Source: an uncultured Lachnospiraceae bacterium
Lineage (GTDB): Bacteria; Bacillota; Clostridia; Lachnospirales; Lachnospiraceae
Assembly (NCBI GenBank): GCA_947570615.1
Contig: CANOVJ010000005.1
Location: 55,422-119,421, forward strand
Length of the DNA stretch: 64,000 bases
Direction of reading: 5' to 3'
Positions 41,325 to 53,273 of this stretch are shown here, piece after piece. Position 1 is the stretch's first letter. Each line of letters begins with the position of its first letter. A model generated the notes under the pieces. The model did no database searches. It saw only the letters and a list, made by a program, of their open reading frames with translations, and was not told the origin of the DNA. The position numbers and the translations under genes are program-made.

Positions 41325-43865
41325 TTATTCTTCTTCCTCCTCCGTCATATCGGAAAACGCTTCCTCCTCAGGAATATCCTCCATGGCGTCGTCCAGATTC
41401 TCAAACTCCTTATCCCCGTCCGAGATTTTTTCTCTCACCTTGGCGATCTGAGCCACCGTCACTCCCTCATCCAGATTGATCAGCTTCACTCCGGAGGCGA
41501 TACGTCCCAGAGTGGAGACATCCTCCATCCGGATCTGGATAATCACTCCTCCGGTGGTGATCATCATAATCTCATGATCATTGTTAACGGCCTTGACTCC
41601 CACTACATCGCCGGTCTTATCCGTGATCTTATAGCACTTGATGCCCTTTCCGCCCCGTCTCTGAACCGAAAACTCATCGAGAAGGGTGCGCTTGCCCATA
41701 CCGTTCTCTGACACGATGAGAAGAGAATCTCCCTGATGGTCCAACTGCATCCCCACAATCTCGTCGCCCTCGCCAAGATTCATACCGATCACGCCCATGG
41801 AGCTTCTTCCCGTGGCGCGAAGGTCTGTCTCCTTAAAGCGGATACACATGCCAAACTTTGTAACAAGGAAAATCTCCGTATCATTGTCGGTGATCTTGAT
41901 CTCTATGAGCTCGTCGTCGTCCTTTAAGGTGATGGCGGCCAGACCGTTTTTGCGCACGTTGCAAAATTCCACAATACTCGTCTTTTTCACGATGCCCTTT
42001 TTGGTCACCATAAAAAGATTTTTATCCTTTTCATAATCCTTTACAGGAATAATAGCCGTTATTTTTTCATCCGGATTCATCTGGAGGATATTGACCATGG
42101 CAATCCCTCTGGAGGTACGGCTTCCCTCGGGAATCTCGTATGTTTTCAGCCGGTAGACGCGGCCGAAGTTGGTAAAGAACATGATATAGTGATGGGTTGT
42201 AGTCATGAGAAGATCCTCTATGAAATCATCCTCTATGGTCTGCATCCCCCTGATGCCCTTTCCGCCCCTGTGCTGGGATTTAAAGTTATCAATGGTCATA
42301 CGCTTGATATAACCAAGGTTTGACATGGTGATGATGGTATTTTCATTGGGAATCATATCCTCCCTGGAAATATCAAAATCATCGAAGCCAATTCTGCTTC
42401 TCCTCTCATCCCCGAACTTGTCGGAGATTTCCTGGATTTCCGTTCTGATGACGCCAAGCAGAACCTTTTCATCCGCAAGGATTTCCTTCAGTCTGGCGAT
42501 CCTGGCAAGCAGCTCCTGATGCTCATTTTCCAGCTTCTCCCTCTCCAGACCGGTGAGAGCGCGCAGCCTCATATCCACGATGGCCTGCGCCTGTACATCT
42601 GTCAGATCAAATCTCTCGATCAGGCTCTCTTTGGCAATCTGGGTATTGCGGCTTCCTCTGATAATCCTTATCACTTCATCGATATAATCCAGAGCGATCA
42701 GCAGACCCTGTAAAATGTGGTCTCTTTCCTGAGCCTTATTTAACTCATACCGGCTTCGTCTGGTAACCACCTCCTCCTGGTGGGCCAGATAAGCCTTAAG
42801 CATATCGAGAATATTTAAAACCTTCGGCTCATTATTAACCAGAGCGAGCATGATCACGCCAAAGGTATCCTGCATCTGGGTATGTTTAAAGAGATGGTTC
42901 AGTACAATATTGGCGTTTGCATCCCTGCGCAGCTCTATGACGATCCGCATCCCCTCCCTGTCGGATTCATCCCGAAGGTCCGTGATTCCGTCGATCTTTT
43001 TCAGCTTCACCAGCTCGGCGATCTTTGTGATCAGATTGGCTTTATTAACCAGATAGGGCAGCTCGGTTACCACGATCCTTGTCTTTCCGTTTGACATGGT
43101 CTCGATATCCGTCACCGCGCGGACCTTGATTTTTCCTCTTCCGGTCCGGTAGGCCTCCTCGCTTCCCCTCGTTCCCAGAATGATCCCTCCGGTGGGAAAA
43201 TCCGGCGCCTTCACGATGGAAAGAATCTCCTCGATATCCGTCTCCTTATCCTCTGCAATCTTGTCGTCTATGATTCTGACGATTGCGTTTATCACCTCAC
43301 GCAGATTGTGAGGCGGAATATTGGTGGCCATTCCCACGGCAATACCGGTAACTCCGTTAACCAGGAGATTTGGATAACGGCTGGGCATAACGGCGGGCTC
43401 TTTTTCCGTCTCGTCAAAGTTTGGCACAAAGTCAACCGTATCCTTGTTGATATCCGCCAGAAGCTCCATGGAAATTTTGCTCAGCCTTGCCTCTGTGTAA
43501 CGCATGGCGGCAGGGTCGTCGCCGTCCACAGAGCCAAAGTTGCCGTGACCGTCCACCAGAGGATAACGGAAGGACCAGGGCTGGGCCATATTTACCAGCG
43601 CCCCGTAAATGGAGGTGTCACCGTGGGGGTGATATTTACCCATGGTATCACCGACGATACGCGCGCTCTTTCTGTGGGGCTTATCCGGTCCGTTATTCAA
43701 TTCGATCATGGAATAGAGAACCCGTCTCTGAACCGGCTTAAGACCGTCTCTCACATCGGGAAGCGCCCTGGAGGCTATTACGCTCATGGCATAATCGATA
43801 TAAGAGGTCTCCATGGTTTTTTTCAGGTCTACGTCATGGATTTTATCAAAAATATTGTCTTCCAT
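41325..43865 (-). CDS. gyrA: DNA gyrase subunit A
   Basis: 846 residues. N-terminal [31 protein letters not shown], the catalytic Tyr in [11 protein letters not shown], and six GyrA C-terminal β-pinwheel repeats with the GyrA box QRRGGKG. The quinolone-relevant stretch reads [13 protein letters not shown], so the positions equal to E. coli Ser83 and Asp87 are Thr and Gly. The C-terminus is Glu-rich (TEEEEE). It introduces negative supercoils together with GyrB, encoded just upstream. Confidence 0.97.
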   Translation of the reverse strand: MEDNIFDKIHDVDLKKTMETSYIDYAMSVIASRALPDVRDGLKPVQRRVLYSMIELNNGPDKPHRKSARIVGDTMGKYHPHGDTSIYGALVNMAQPWSFRYPLVDGHGNFGSVDGDDPAAMRYTEARLSKISMELLADINKDTVDFVPNFDETEKEPAVMPSRYPNLLVNGVTGIAVGMATNIPPHNLREVINAIVRIIDDKIAEDKETDIEEILSIVKAPDFPTGGIILGTRGSEEAYRTGRGKIKVRAVTDIETMSNGKTRIVVTELPYLVNKANLITKIAELVKLKKIDGITDLRDESDREGMRIVIELRRDANANIVLNHLFKHTQMQDTFGVIMLALVNNEPKVLNILDMLKAYLAHQEEVVTRRSRYELNKAQERDHILQGLLIALDYIDEVIRIIRGSRNTQIAKESLIERFDLTDVQAQAIVDMRLRALTGLEREKLENEHQELLARIARLKEILADEKVLLGVIRTEIQEISDKFGDERRSRIGFDDFDISREDMIPNENTIITMSNLGYIKRMTIDNFKSQHRGGKGIRGMQTIEDDFIEDLLMTTTHHYIMFFTNFGRVYRLKTYEIPEGSRTSRGIAMVNILQMNPDEKITAIIPVKDYEKDKNLFMVTKKGIVKKTSIVEFCNVRKNGLAAITLKDDDELIEIKITDNDTEIFLVTKFGMCIRFKETDLRATGRSSMGVIGMNLGEGDEIVGMQLDHQGDSLLIVSENGMGKRTLLDEFSVQRRGGKGIKCYKITDKTGDVVGVKAVNNDHEIMMITTGGVIIQIRMEDVSTLGRIASGVKLINLDEGVTVAQIAKVREKISDGDKEFENLDDAMEDIPEEEAFSDMTEEEEE

Positions 43866-43905
43866 TTATACTCCTAACTGTAACTGCAAAAGAATGTATG
43901 AAAAA

Positions 43906-45837
<1,932 letters not shown>

Positions 45838-45886
45838 TTAAAACCATATCCTTTCTGTATTGAGCACATTTTCTGTGATACCTTAC

Positions 45887-46999
45887 TTAATAATCCAGGT
45901 TCTCCTGCGGCGTCCCTTCATATAACCGCGCCGCCCCTTCCGTCACTCTGAAAATTCTGTTGATCTTAAACCGGTTGTTCACAAATTCATCCAGGCCTGT
46001 GCAGGTGATGATGGTCTGGATCTCGCCGATACTGCCAAGAAGATAATTCTGCCTGTTGCTGTCCAGCTCTGATAACACGTCGTCCAGCAACAAAACCGGC
46101 GTATCCTTCGTCATTTTTCTGACCAGCTCTATCTCCGAGAGCTTTAAGGAGAGCGCCGCTGTCCGCTGCTGTCCCTGGGAACCGAACCTTCTGATATCGA
46201 CTCCGTTTACGATAAAACTGAAATCGTCCCTGTGAGGTCCTGTGGAAGTGGTTTTGGAATGAATATCCCTCTCCTGGTTTTCCTTAAGTTTTTTCTCAAA
46301 ATTCTCTATGGAAACATCAGGCTCATATTTTACAGTGAGCTTTTCCTTTCCGCCGGAGAGCCTGCTGTGGATTTCTTCAATGATCTCGCAGAGCTGTCCT
46401 GCAAAGAGTTCCCTTCTCTCTATCACCTTGCCGCCGAAGGATACAAGCTGGGAATCCCATATATTCAGAGTATCCTTAAGCTGAGGATTAAAGTACATAT
46501 CCTTAAGGAGCTTATTTCTCTGGTTTATTATTTTGTTATAGTGATTTAAATTATAGAGATAGAAATTGTCAAGCTGGCAGAGCTCCATATCCGCAAATCT
46601 TCTTCTTTCTGCGGGACCGTTTTTAATGATGGCGAGATCTTCAGGAGAAAAGAAAACCACATTTAACAGACCAAGTAAATCTGCTGCCTTCTTTATTTTC
46701 TGTCCGTCGATCGCTATTCCCTTGGATTTACTTTTGCGAAGATGCATATCCACCCTGTACTGTACATCTTCCTTCTCGAGATATGTTCTTATATGAGCTT
46801 CTTCCTTTTCAAAATTAATGATTTCCCTGTCCTTGCTTCCCTTATGGGATCTGGTGGTAGCCGAGATATAAATCGCCTCCAGGATATTGGTCTTTCCCTG
46901 GGCGTTGTCGCCATAGAGGATATTGGTACCTGTATCAAAGCTTATATTCAGGGACTCATAATTTCTGAAATCAGCCAGTTCAAGAGATTTGATCACCAT
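45887..46999 (-). CDS. recF: RecF, recombinational repair protein
   Basis: 370 residues. Walker A GDNAQGKTN, and the ABC-like signature GSQGQQRTAALSLKLSE with Walker B VLLLDDVLSELD. It loads RecA at gaps through RecO/RecR. Between rlbA and gyrB as in most Firmicutes. Confidence 0.97.
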   Translation of the reverse strand: MVIKSLELADFRNYESLNISFDTGTNILYGDNAQGKTNILEAIYISATTRSHKGSKDREIINFEKEEAHIRTYLEKEDVQYRVDMHLRKSKSKGIAIDGQKIKKAADLLGLLNVVFFSPEDLAIIKNGPAERRRFADMELCQLDNFYLYNLNHYNKIINQRNKLLKDMYFNPQLKDTLNIWDSQLVSFGGKVIERRELFAGQLCEIIEEIHSRLSGGKEKLTVKYEPDVSIENFEKKLKENQERDIHSKTTSTGPHRDDFSFIVNGVDIRRFGSQGQQRTAALSLKLSEIELVRKMTKDTPVLLLDDVLSELDSNRQNYLLGSIGEIQTIITCTGLDEFVNNRFKINRIFRVTEGAARLYEGTPQENLDY

Positions 47000-47015
47000 A
47001 GTTTTTTAACTTTCC

Positions 47016-47225
47016 TCAGACGGTTATCTCAATCTGATTCCCGTCATACTCCACAAGGTCTCCCTCCCGGAGCTTTCTGCCCCTTCGAAGCTCCACCTCG
47101 GAGTTTACCCTCACAAGCCCGTCCTGTATCACAAATTTGGCGTCCACGCCCGACTGCACCAGCCCTGCCGCTTTCAGCGCCTGTCCCAGCCTGATATATT
47201 CGTCCCTTAATTTGAGTGTTTCCAT
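47016..47225 (-). CDS. S4-domain RNA-binding protein (RlbA/YaaA)
   Basis: 69 residues, one S4 domain: YIRLGQALKAAGLVQSGVDAKFVIQDGLVRVNSEVELRRGRKLREGDLVEYDG. Located between dnaN and recF, its usual place. In Bacillus it has been linked to the ribosome. It ends 16 bases before recF, suggesting co-transcription. Confidence 0.92.
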   Translation of the reverse strand: METLKLRDEYIRLGQALKAAGLVQSGVDAKFVIQDGLVRVNSEVELRRGRKLREGDLVEYDGNQIEITV

Positions 47226-47284
47226 TTTTTACCTCTGATAAACTATTTTTTCAGTCCTGCATGCGCCGCCCGTCATTTTCCATA

Positions 47285-48394
47285 TCAGTTTACCGTGGTA
47301 AAATTCACGGGAAGGATCAGATAAATATAATTTTCTCCGGCGTCCCTGATAAAGCAGGGGGCTTTCGGATTTACAAGATAAATATCAATCTGCTCACTGT
47401 CGATCACACGCAGGGCGTCTATCATGAATTTTGGATTGAATCCGATCATGAGATCCTTCCCCTGCTTGGCGATATCGATCTCCTCGTTCATGCTCCCCAA
47501 TGTGGAATTGATCTTAAGCTCCATCATCTCGTCCATAATATTGATGATAATGGGTTTCTTGTCCCCCTCCTTTACAAGGAGAGTAGCTCTGTCGATACAC
47601 TCGAGCAGTTCCTTCTTGTTGACCGTTACCTTTGTCTCATAATCGCTTGAGAGCATCTGATCAATCTTGAAGTATTCCCCCTCGATCAGCCTGGAAACCA
47701 CTACCGTTCTGTCAAACTCAAATACCACATGCTTTCCTGTGAAAAAAATATTTACATCCTTATCCACATCATCGGAGAGAATCTTGCTGATCTCGTTTAA
47801 TGTCTTTCCGGGAACGACCACCTTTCTGGCCGGATAGATGCTGCGAAGCCCTATCCTGCGGATGGAAATCCGGTGTCCGTCAAGGGAAACAATCTTGAGC
47901 ACATCCCCGTTTATGTCAAAGAGCTCTCCTGTCATGAGCTTGTTATTGTCGTTGTCCGCAATGGAAAAGATTGTCTGCCTGATCACTTCCTTTAAGGTAA
48001 ACTGGGAGATTACGATGGAATCGATTCTCTCGATGGAGGGCAGGTAGGAAAAGTCTTCTCCGGATTTTCCTATGATTACAAATTTTGCCTTTTCGCAGGT
48101 GATGGTGGTTTTGAAGGATTTATCGGACTCTATGGTGATGATACTGTCCGGGAGCTTTCTCACAATATCCAGAAGGATTTTTGCTTCCAGCGCAATCTGT
48201 CCCTTTTCCACAATATTTCCTTCTATTACCGTCTCGATGCCAAGCTCCATGTCGTTTGCCAGAAGCTTTATATCCTTTCCGGTTGCGTCTATCAAAATAC
48301 ATTCAAGAATGGACATGGTCGTTTTATTGGGAACAGCTTTGGATACGATCTGTACTCCGCTTAACAGTTTTGTCTTGTTGCATACTAATTTCAT
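47285..48394 (-). CDS. dnaN: DNA polymerase III β clamp
   Basis: 369 residues with the three-domain clamp fold. The N-terminus MKLVCNKTKLLSGVQIVSKAVP is typical, as are DGHRISIR and the C-terminal FIRDAGENYIYLILPVNF. The ATG follows GAAAGGAAGC. It forms the sliding clamp. Confidence 0.97.
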   Translation of the reverse strand: MKLVCNKTKLLSGVQIVSKAVPNKTTMSILECILIDATGKDIKLLANDMELGIETVIEGNIVEKGQIALEAKILLDIVRKLPDSIITIESDKSFKTTITCEKAKFVIIGKSGEDFSYLPSIERIDSIVISQFTLKEVIRQTIFSIADNDNNKLMTGELFDINGDVLKIVSLDGHRISIRRIGLRSIYPARKVVVPGKTLNEISKILSDDVDKDVNIFFTGKHVVFEFDRTVVVSRLIEGEYFKIDQMLSSDYETKVTVNKKELLECIDRATLLVKEGDKKPIIINIMDEMMELKINSTLGSMNEEIDIAKQGKDLMIGFNPKFMIDALRVIDSEQIDIYLVNPKAPCFIRDAGENYIYLILPVNFTTVN

Positions 48395-48603
48395 TTCGCG
48401 TAAGCTTCCTTTCTCAGAGTGATTGTGTGAGCTGCATACTCTTTATATATAAAGAATTCCGTAATATCCTTCATAAGGGGTGTTAATATGTGTATAACTC
48501 CTTTATTATACTATTTTTCAGGAAAAAAGAAAATGGATAACGTGTGGATAAGCCGTTTTTATTTCAGGATAACTCTTAACTTATTCACAATCCTTTCCGC
48601 GGA
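48395..48603. promoter_or_regulatory. dnaA-dnaN intergenic region with second DnaA-box cluster
   Basis: Three DnaA-box-like sites: AATGGATAA (48532-48540, one change from consensus), TGTGGATAA (48543-48551, perfect reverse) and TTATTCACA (48581-48589, one change). A minus-strand TATAAT at 48505-48510 could be the dnaN -10. An AT-rich stretch follows the boxes. With the upstream cluster this matches the bipartite Bacillus origin layout. Confidence 0.7.
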
Positions 48604-49938
48604 TTACGAGGGATTGATTTTTTTCATGATATTATCCAGCCGGTTTTTCATCTCGTCGCTGGAAGCCGCCTCCGCGGTGATTTTATCGATGCCGTGGATC
48701 ACCGTGGTATGGTCCTTTTTCCCAAGGGCTTTTCCGATGCTCTGTAAGGATTCCTCCGTCATGTGACGGCACAGGTACATACAGATCTGTCTGGGTTGTA
48801 CGAGCTCGGAATTGCGCCTTCTGGATACGATATCCTCCGGTGATATGCCGAAATGCTCCGCGACGACTTCTATAATATATTCCGGCGTAACCTTTCTGCG
48901 GGTATTGGGGGAGATGATGTCCTTTAAGGCCTCCTCAATATTGTCCAGGGTTATCTCAACCTTGTTTAGTCTGGAGAAAGCGATTACCTTATTATAAGCG
49001 CCTTCCAGTTCCCTGATATTGGATTTGATGTTGGTGGCTATGTACTGGAAGACCTCTTCCCTTATTTTTTTGTTGTCGTTTTCCGCGTTCTTTTTGAGAA
49101 TCGCCATTCTCGTCTCGTAGTCCGGGGGCTGGATATCGGCGATCAGTCCCCATTCAAAACGGGAGCGGAAGCGCTCATCCAGGGTTTCCATCTCTTTGGG
49201 CGGTTTATCGGAGGAGAGAATGATCTGTTTTCCGGCGGAATGGAGCACATTAAAGGTGTGGAAGAATTCTTCCTGTGTGCTTTCCTTTCCTATTATAAAC
49301 TGTACGTCGTCGATCAGAAGGACATCCACCGTCCGGTATTTTTCCCGGAGCCGGTTCATCCTGGAGGCGTTACCACTTCGGATGGATTCGATCACCTCGT
49401 TGGTAAACTGTTCGGATGTGACGTAGAGAACCTTCATGTCGGGATCCTGATCCAGTATAAAGTGGCCTACAGAATGCATCAGATGAGTTTTTCCAAGGCC
49501 GGCTCCTCCGTAAAGGTAAAGGGGATTGTACACCTCCCCGGGGGATTCCGCCACTGCAAGGGAAGCGGAGTGAGCAAATTTGTTGTTGCCGCCCACTACA
49601 AAGGTGTCAAACCGGTATTTGGAGATCAGGTTGGCTTTCTGATAATTGATATTATATACATTGAGATCATTTTCGGCATCCTTTTCCAGGATGAAGGAGA
49701 TGTCGTAGGTATGATCCATCATCTCGGAAATCGTAACCTGAAAGAAGCTCCGGTATTTGGAGGAAATATATTTCAGGGAATGCGCCTGGTCGGAGGGGAT
49801 CATGATCGTCACCACATCGTCGTTTTCGCTGTGAAAGCTTAAGGGCTTAATCCATGTTTTATAGGAAATCTCAGACAGATCATATTCCGTTCTGATCGTT
49901 TCCTTAATGAGTTCCCAGTTTTCCTTAATAAAATCCAT
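48604..49938 (-). CDS. dnaA: Chromosomal replication initiator DnaA
   Basis: About 444 residues. Domain I MDFIKENWELIKETIRTEYDLSEISYKTW; AAA+ Walker A GGAGLGKTH, Walker B LLIDDVQFI; sensor motif ILSSDKPPKEM; C-terminal box-binding helix-turn-helix with DHTTVIHGIDKI. The ATGs at 49941 and 49938 are adjacent; the second has a better distance from AGGGGG. The longer upstream frame is not coding. It starts replication at the boxes on both sides of its own gene. Confidence 0.98.
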   Translation of the reverse strand: MDFIKENWELIKETIRTEYDLSEISYKTWIKPLSFHSENDDVVTIMIPSDQAHSLKYISSKYRSFFQVTISEMMDHTYDISFILEKDAENDLNVYNINYQKANLISKYRFDTFVVGGNNKFAHSASLAVAESPGEVYNPLYLYGGAGLGKTHLMHSVGHFILDQDPDMKVLYVTSEQFTNEVIESIRSGNASRMNRLREKYRTVDVLLIDDVQFIIGKESTQEEFFHTFNVLHSAGKQIILSSDKPPKEMETLDERFRSRFEWGLIADIQPPDYETRMAILKKNAENDNKKIREEVFQYIATNIKSNIRELEGAYNKVIAFSRLNKVEITLDNIEEALKDIISPNTRRKVTPEYIIEVVAEHFGISPEDIVSRRRNSELVQPRQICMYLCRHMTEESLQSIGKALGKKDHTTVIHGIDKITAEAASSDEMKNRLDNIMKKINPS

Positions 49939-49987
49939 CATATTCCCCCTGAAGCTTTCATTGTAAAAAGCAAAGTACCACATATAC

Positions 49988-50016
49988 ATTCTAATATAAA
50001 AAAAATAAAATATCAA
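49988..50016 (-). promoter_or_regulatory. Promoter of dnaA
   Basis: On the minus strand, TTGATA (50011-50016) and TAGAAT (49988-49993), with a 17-base T-rich spacer. About 50 bases before the ATG. Confidence 0.65.
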
Positions 50017-50167
50017 ATCCTTTTTGGATTCATGATTCCATAAAGAGGCGTTTGGGAAGCGCTTAAGGAGGTCCTGAAGGTCCTGTGAATAACTTAAGAA
50101 AAGTAATAAACATTTTACACAGAGGCAAAATCAGTAAAATCCGGGAAAAGACGGAAGGCAGAAGGAG

Positions 50168-50209
50168 TTATCCCATACTTATCCATAAGTTATCCACAAC
50201 TTATCCACA
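50168..50209. other. oriC DnaA-box cluster
   Basis: TTATCCCAT (50168), TTATCCATA (50179-50187), TTATCCACA (50190-50198) and TTATCCACA (50201-50209), the last two perfect, lie with an 11-base period in the dnaA-rpmH gap (49942-50397). The gap contains no other gene. AT-rich sequence follows on the right. Confidence 0.85.
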
Positions 50210-50282
50210 ATTTGTGGAAAAAGTTTACTCTCAGGTGGAAAAACTTTTGCCGAAACTTTTCTTTATAATTTGTTGATTTTAC

Positions 50283-50311
50283 TTGACGGAAAGGCTTTTA
50301 TTTACTATAAT
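50283..50311 (+). promoter_or_regulatory. Promoter of rpmH
   Basis: TTGACG (50283-50288), 17-base spacer, TATAAT (50306-50311), about 85 bases before rpmH. Confidence 0.75.
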
Positions 50312-50397
50312 TGATTTCGATATTTTCCGGATATATATGTCTAAATATTTGTATACCTTATCATAAATTAAGGTTAAGTGAAGGAGGTGCATCCATT

Positions 50398-50532
50398 ATG
50401 AAAATGACTTTTCAGCCCAAGAAAAGACACAGATCCAAAGTTCACGGTTTCAGAGCCAGAATGAGTACCCGGGGCGGCAGGAAGGTTTTGGCAGCCAGAA
50501 GAGCAAAAGGAAGAAAAAGATTATCAGCATAG
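50398..50532 (+). CDS. rpmH: Ribosomal protein L34
   Basis: 44 residues, [18 protein letters not shown] then [11 protein letters not shown]; the normal length. The frame extends to 50311, but the true ATG at 50398 follows GAAGGAGGTG. It marks the right flank of oriC. A terminator overlaps its stop codon. Confidence 0.98.
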   Translation: MKMTFQPKKRHRSKVHGFRARMSTRGGRKVLAARRAKGRKRLSA

Positions 50533-50555
50533 GCCGCGTTATGTGGCCTTTTTTT
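50531..50555 (+). terminator. Terminator/attenuator overlapping the rpmH stop
   Basis: AGGCCGC / GTGGCCT (one G-U pair) with a 5-base loop, followed by seven T. It starts inside the TAG of rpmH and lies just before rnpA, so it should reduce rnpA relative to rpmH. Confidence 0.8.
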
Positions 50556-50573
50556 CTACAATGGACGTATGAA

Positions 50574-50918
50574 ATGAGTTACGGATTTTCAGAGGCTTTA
50601 AAAAAGAATTGCGATTTCCAGCAGGTTTACAGAAAAGGAAAATCTTATGCCAACAAATATTTAGTGATGTATATTCTGGAAAATCATTCGGAGAGAAACA
50701 GGCTGGGAATAAGCGTAAGTAAAAGGGTCGGGAACAGCGTCGTCAGGCACAGAATTACAAGATTGATAAGGGAAAGTTACAGACTACGGGAAAATATATT
50801 TAATAGTGGTTTAGATATAGTAGTCATAGCCAGAAACAGTGCTTCTTCGGTTTCTTATCATGAGATTGAAAGCGCTTTATTACATCTTGCAAAGCTTCAT
50901 CAGGTTATACGGGTTTGA
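50574..50918 (+). CDS. rnpA: Ribonuclease P protein component
   Basis: 114 residues from the ATG at 50574 ([33 protein letters not shown]). The RNR-like basic motif [29 protein letters not shown] is complete. An upstream ATG at 50541 lies in the terminator and is unlikely. Its role is in tRNA 5' maturation with the RNase P RNA (not in the window). Confidence 0.95.
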   Translation: MSYGFSEALKKNCDFQQVYRKGKSYANKYLVMYILENHSERNRLGISVSKRVGNSVVRHRITRLIRESYRLRENIFNSGLDIVVIARNSASSVSYHEIESALLHLAKLHQVIRV

Positions 50919-50926
50919 AAGTAAAA

Positions 50927-51136
50927 ATGAAAACAGTATTGATTTTATTGATTCGATTCTATAGAAAGTATATTTCTCCCATGAAGACCACCAGGTGCCC
51001 TTATTTTCCTACCTGTTCGGAGTACGGGCTTACGGCGGTTGAGCGTTATGGCGCTTTTAAGGGAGGTCTTATGGCTCTGTGGAGAATTATCAGATGTAAC
51101 CCCTTTTCAAAGGGAGGCTACGATCCTGTACCATAG
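50927..51136 (+). CDS. yidD: YidD, membrane protein insertion efficiency factor
   Basis: 69 residues. [33 protein letters not shown], then [26 protein letters not shown], the full YidD signature with three conserved Cys. The ATG at 50927 is preferred; a TTG at 50915 overlaps the rnpA stop. Confidence 0.95.
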   Translation: MKTVLILLIRFYRKYISPMKTTRCPYFPTCSEYGLTAVERYGAFKGGLMALWRIIRCNPFSKGGYDPVP

Positions 51137-51169
51137 TAATTGATAGAATCAAAAACAGGAGGAATGGGT

Positions 51170-52498
51170 TTGACAGGAATTATTTTAACGCAGTATAACG
51201 GATTTATCATAGGGCCTATTGCCAGAGTCCTTGGATATCTCATGGAGGGTATCTTTTCCTTTCTGGATCTGATCGGGATACCAAACGTAGGTCTGTCCAT
51301 AATTTTGTTCACGATCGTAATTTATTTACTGATGATGCCTCTTACCATCAAGCAGCAGAAGTTTTCAAAGCTTTCCGCAAAGATGAATCCGGAGATTCAG
51401 GCTGTTCAGGCAAAATACAAAAATAAAAAAGACAATGAGTCCATGATGGCGATGAATGGGGAGACGCAGGCGATTTATGCAAAGTATGGGGTATCGCCCA
51501 GCGGAAGCTGTATCCAGCTTATTATTCAGATGCCGATCCTGTTCGCACTCTACCGTGTTATCTACGCCATGCCCGCCTACGTGGGTAAGATCAAGGAAGC
51601 TTTTTTTCCGCTGGTAACCAATCTGATCTCTCAGACGGGAAGCCTTGAGTTTATCCAGGGGTTCAAGAATGCGGCCATGTATGCGAGACAGGCCGGCAAC
51701 GAAGCCTTTGTGGAGGGCGTCGCCGACAATGTTTATGTACAGAATACTTACATCGATATCCTGAATAAGGCATCCACCACGGAATTTGCCAGCATTGCGG
51801 ACAAGTTTCCTTCTCTCTCGCAGGATGTGGGACATACTTTATCCTATTTAAATGAATATAACAACTTTTTAGGGATCAATATCGGAAATTCCCCCTCCTA
51901 CATGGTAAGCGAGGCGTGGAACGCACAGGGCGGCATTCAGTGGCTGATGGTAATCGTAGCCTTTATTATTCCGGTTCTGTCGGCGGTTACCCAGTGGATC
52001 AATACAAAGCTGATGCCTCAGGCGGAGAACTCCGGTCAGAACGACCAGCAGAGTTCCATGGCGCAGTCCATGAAGATGATGAATACCATGATGCCGCTCA
52101 TGTCGGCATTCTTCTGCTATACGCTTCCGGCTGGTATGGGACTTTACTGGATCGCGGGCTCGGTGGTGAGAAGTATCCAGCAGATTGTGATCAATAAGCA
52201 CATTGACAAGATGGATATAGACGAGCTCGTGAAACAGAACGAGGGAAAGCGGATCAAAAAGCTTGAAAAATACGGTATCGATCCGAAGACTGTCAACAAA
52301 AACGCAACCCTCAGCACGAAAAATGTAGGCAGGCCGGCAGCGAACGCTCCCTCCAAAGCGGGAAAGGCAATGACGCAGGAGGAAAAAGAGGAGGCCATGA
52401 AGAAATCCACCGAGTATTACAATAAGAACGCAAAACCGGGAAGCCTTGCGGCAAAGGCGAATATGGTAAAGCAATATAATGAGAGGAATAACAAATAG
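51170..52498 (+). CDS. yidC: YidC/OxaA membrane insertase
   Basis: 442 residues from a TTG at 51170, seven bases after AGGAGG; an ATG at 51164 is too close to the site. Five helices: GIPNVGLSIILFTIVIYLLMMPLTIKQQ, then the IQMPILFALYRVI block, and WLMVIVAFIIPVLSAV / FFCYTLPAGMGLYWIAGSVVRSIQQ. It has a Lys-rich cytoplasmic tail. The long loop between the second and third helices (about 150-240) is larger than in Bacillus SpoIIIJ. It inserts proteins with YidD and SecYEG. Confidence 0.95.
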   Translation: MTGIILTQYNGFIIGPIARVLGYLMEGIFSFLDLIGIPNVGLSIILFTIVIYLLMMPLTIKQQKFSKLSAKMNPEIQAVQAKYKNKKDNESMMAMNGETQAIYAKYGVSPSGSCIQLIIQMPILFALYRVIYAMPAYVGKIKEAFFPLVTNLISQTGSLEFIQGFKNAAMYARQAGNEAFVEGVADNVYVQNTYIDILNKASTTEFASIADKFPSLSQDVGHTLSYLNEYNNFLGINIGNSPSYMVSEAWNAQGGIQWLMVIVAFIIPVLSAVTQWINTKLMPQAENSGQNDQQSSMAQSMKMMNTMMPLMSAFFCYTLPAGMGLYWIAGSVVRSIQQIVINKHIDKMDIDELVKQNEGKRIKKLEKYGIDPKTVNKNATLSTKNVGRPAANAPSKAGKAMTQEEKEEAMKKSTEYYNKNAKPGSLAAKANMVKQYNERNNK

Positions 52499-52510
52499 GG
52501 GGTTATTACG

Positions 52511-53137
52511 ATGGAATATATTGAAGTTACGGCAAAAACAGTGAACGATGCAATTACGGAGGCCTGCCAGAAGTTCGTAGTTACCAGCGATAAGCTGGAT
52601 TATGTTGTGGTGGAGGAAGGTTCCTCGGGGTTTCTTGGAATCGGCGCGAAGCCTGCTGTAATCAGGGCAAGGGTGAAATGCTCCTCCGTTCCGGAGAGGG
52701 CCAGGGAGTTTCTCGACGAGGTTTTCCACGCCATGAATATGGTTGTGGCTCTGGATGTGAAGTATGACGAGGAAAACAGAAATCTTGTGATCGATTTAAG
52801 CGGCGACGAGATGGGAATCCTCATCGGAAAGAGAGGACAGACGCTGGATTCTCTGCAATATCTTGTTTCCCTTGTGGTGAATAAGGGCTCTGAGGAATAT
52901 ATCAGGGTAAAGGTCGATACCGAGGACTATCGGAAGAGAAGGAAGGAAACGCTGGAAAACCTTGCAAAAAATATCGCTTACAAGGTAAAGAGGACAAAGC
53001 GCCCGGTTTCCCTGGAGCCGATGAATCCCTATGAGAGAAGAGTAATTCATTCTGCGCTTCAGAATGACAGGTATGTTACCACCCACAGTGAAGGGGAGGA
53101 GCCTTTCAGGAGAGTCGTTGTTACTCTGAAGAGATAG
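52511..53137 (+). CDS. jag: Jag/KhpB RNA-binding protein
   Basis: 208 residues: Jag_N domain (EYIEVTAKTVNDAITEACQKF), linker, KH domain with GDEMGILIGKRGQTLDSLQYLVS (GxxG loop IGKRGQ) and R3H domain with MNPYERRVIHSALQ (Arg...His). It lies 12 bases after yidC. Confidence 0.95.
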   Translation: MEYIEVTAKTVNDAITEACQKFVVTSDKLDYVVVEEGSSGFLGIGAKPAVIRARVKCSSVPERAREFLDEVFHAMNMVVALDVKYDEENRNLVIDLSGDEMGILIGKRGQTLDSLQYLVSLVVNKGSEEYIRVKVDTEDYRKRRKETLENLAKNIAYKVKRTKRPVSLEPMNPYERRVIHSALQNDRYVTTHSEGEEPFRRVVVTLKR

Positions 53138-53218
53138 TAAAATAGTGGATCTCTGGCGCAGCCTGACATCCTTATATTCAACAGGCGCTGTCACGGTTTA
53201 CGGGTCGGCTTATTGTAA

Positions 53219-53252
53219 TAAAAATGTTGGGGGTAACACTCCAACATTTTTT
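53219..53252 (+). terminator. Hairpin ahead of mnmE
   Basis: AAAATGTTGG / CCAACATTTT with a 10-base loop and six T, 82 bases after jag and just before the mnmE ribosome site; a terminator or attenuator. Confidence 0.75.
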
Positions 53253-53273
53253 GTATCAGGAGGAGTATACGCT

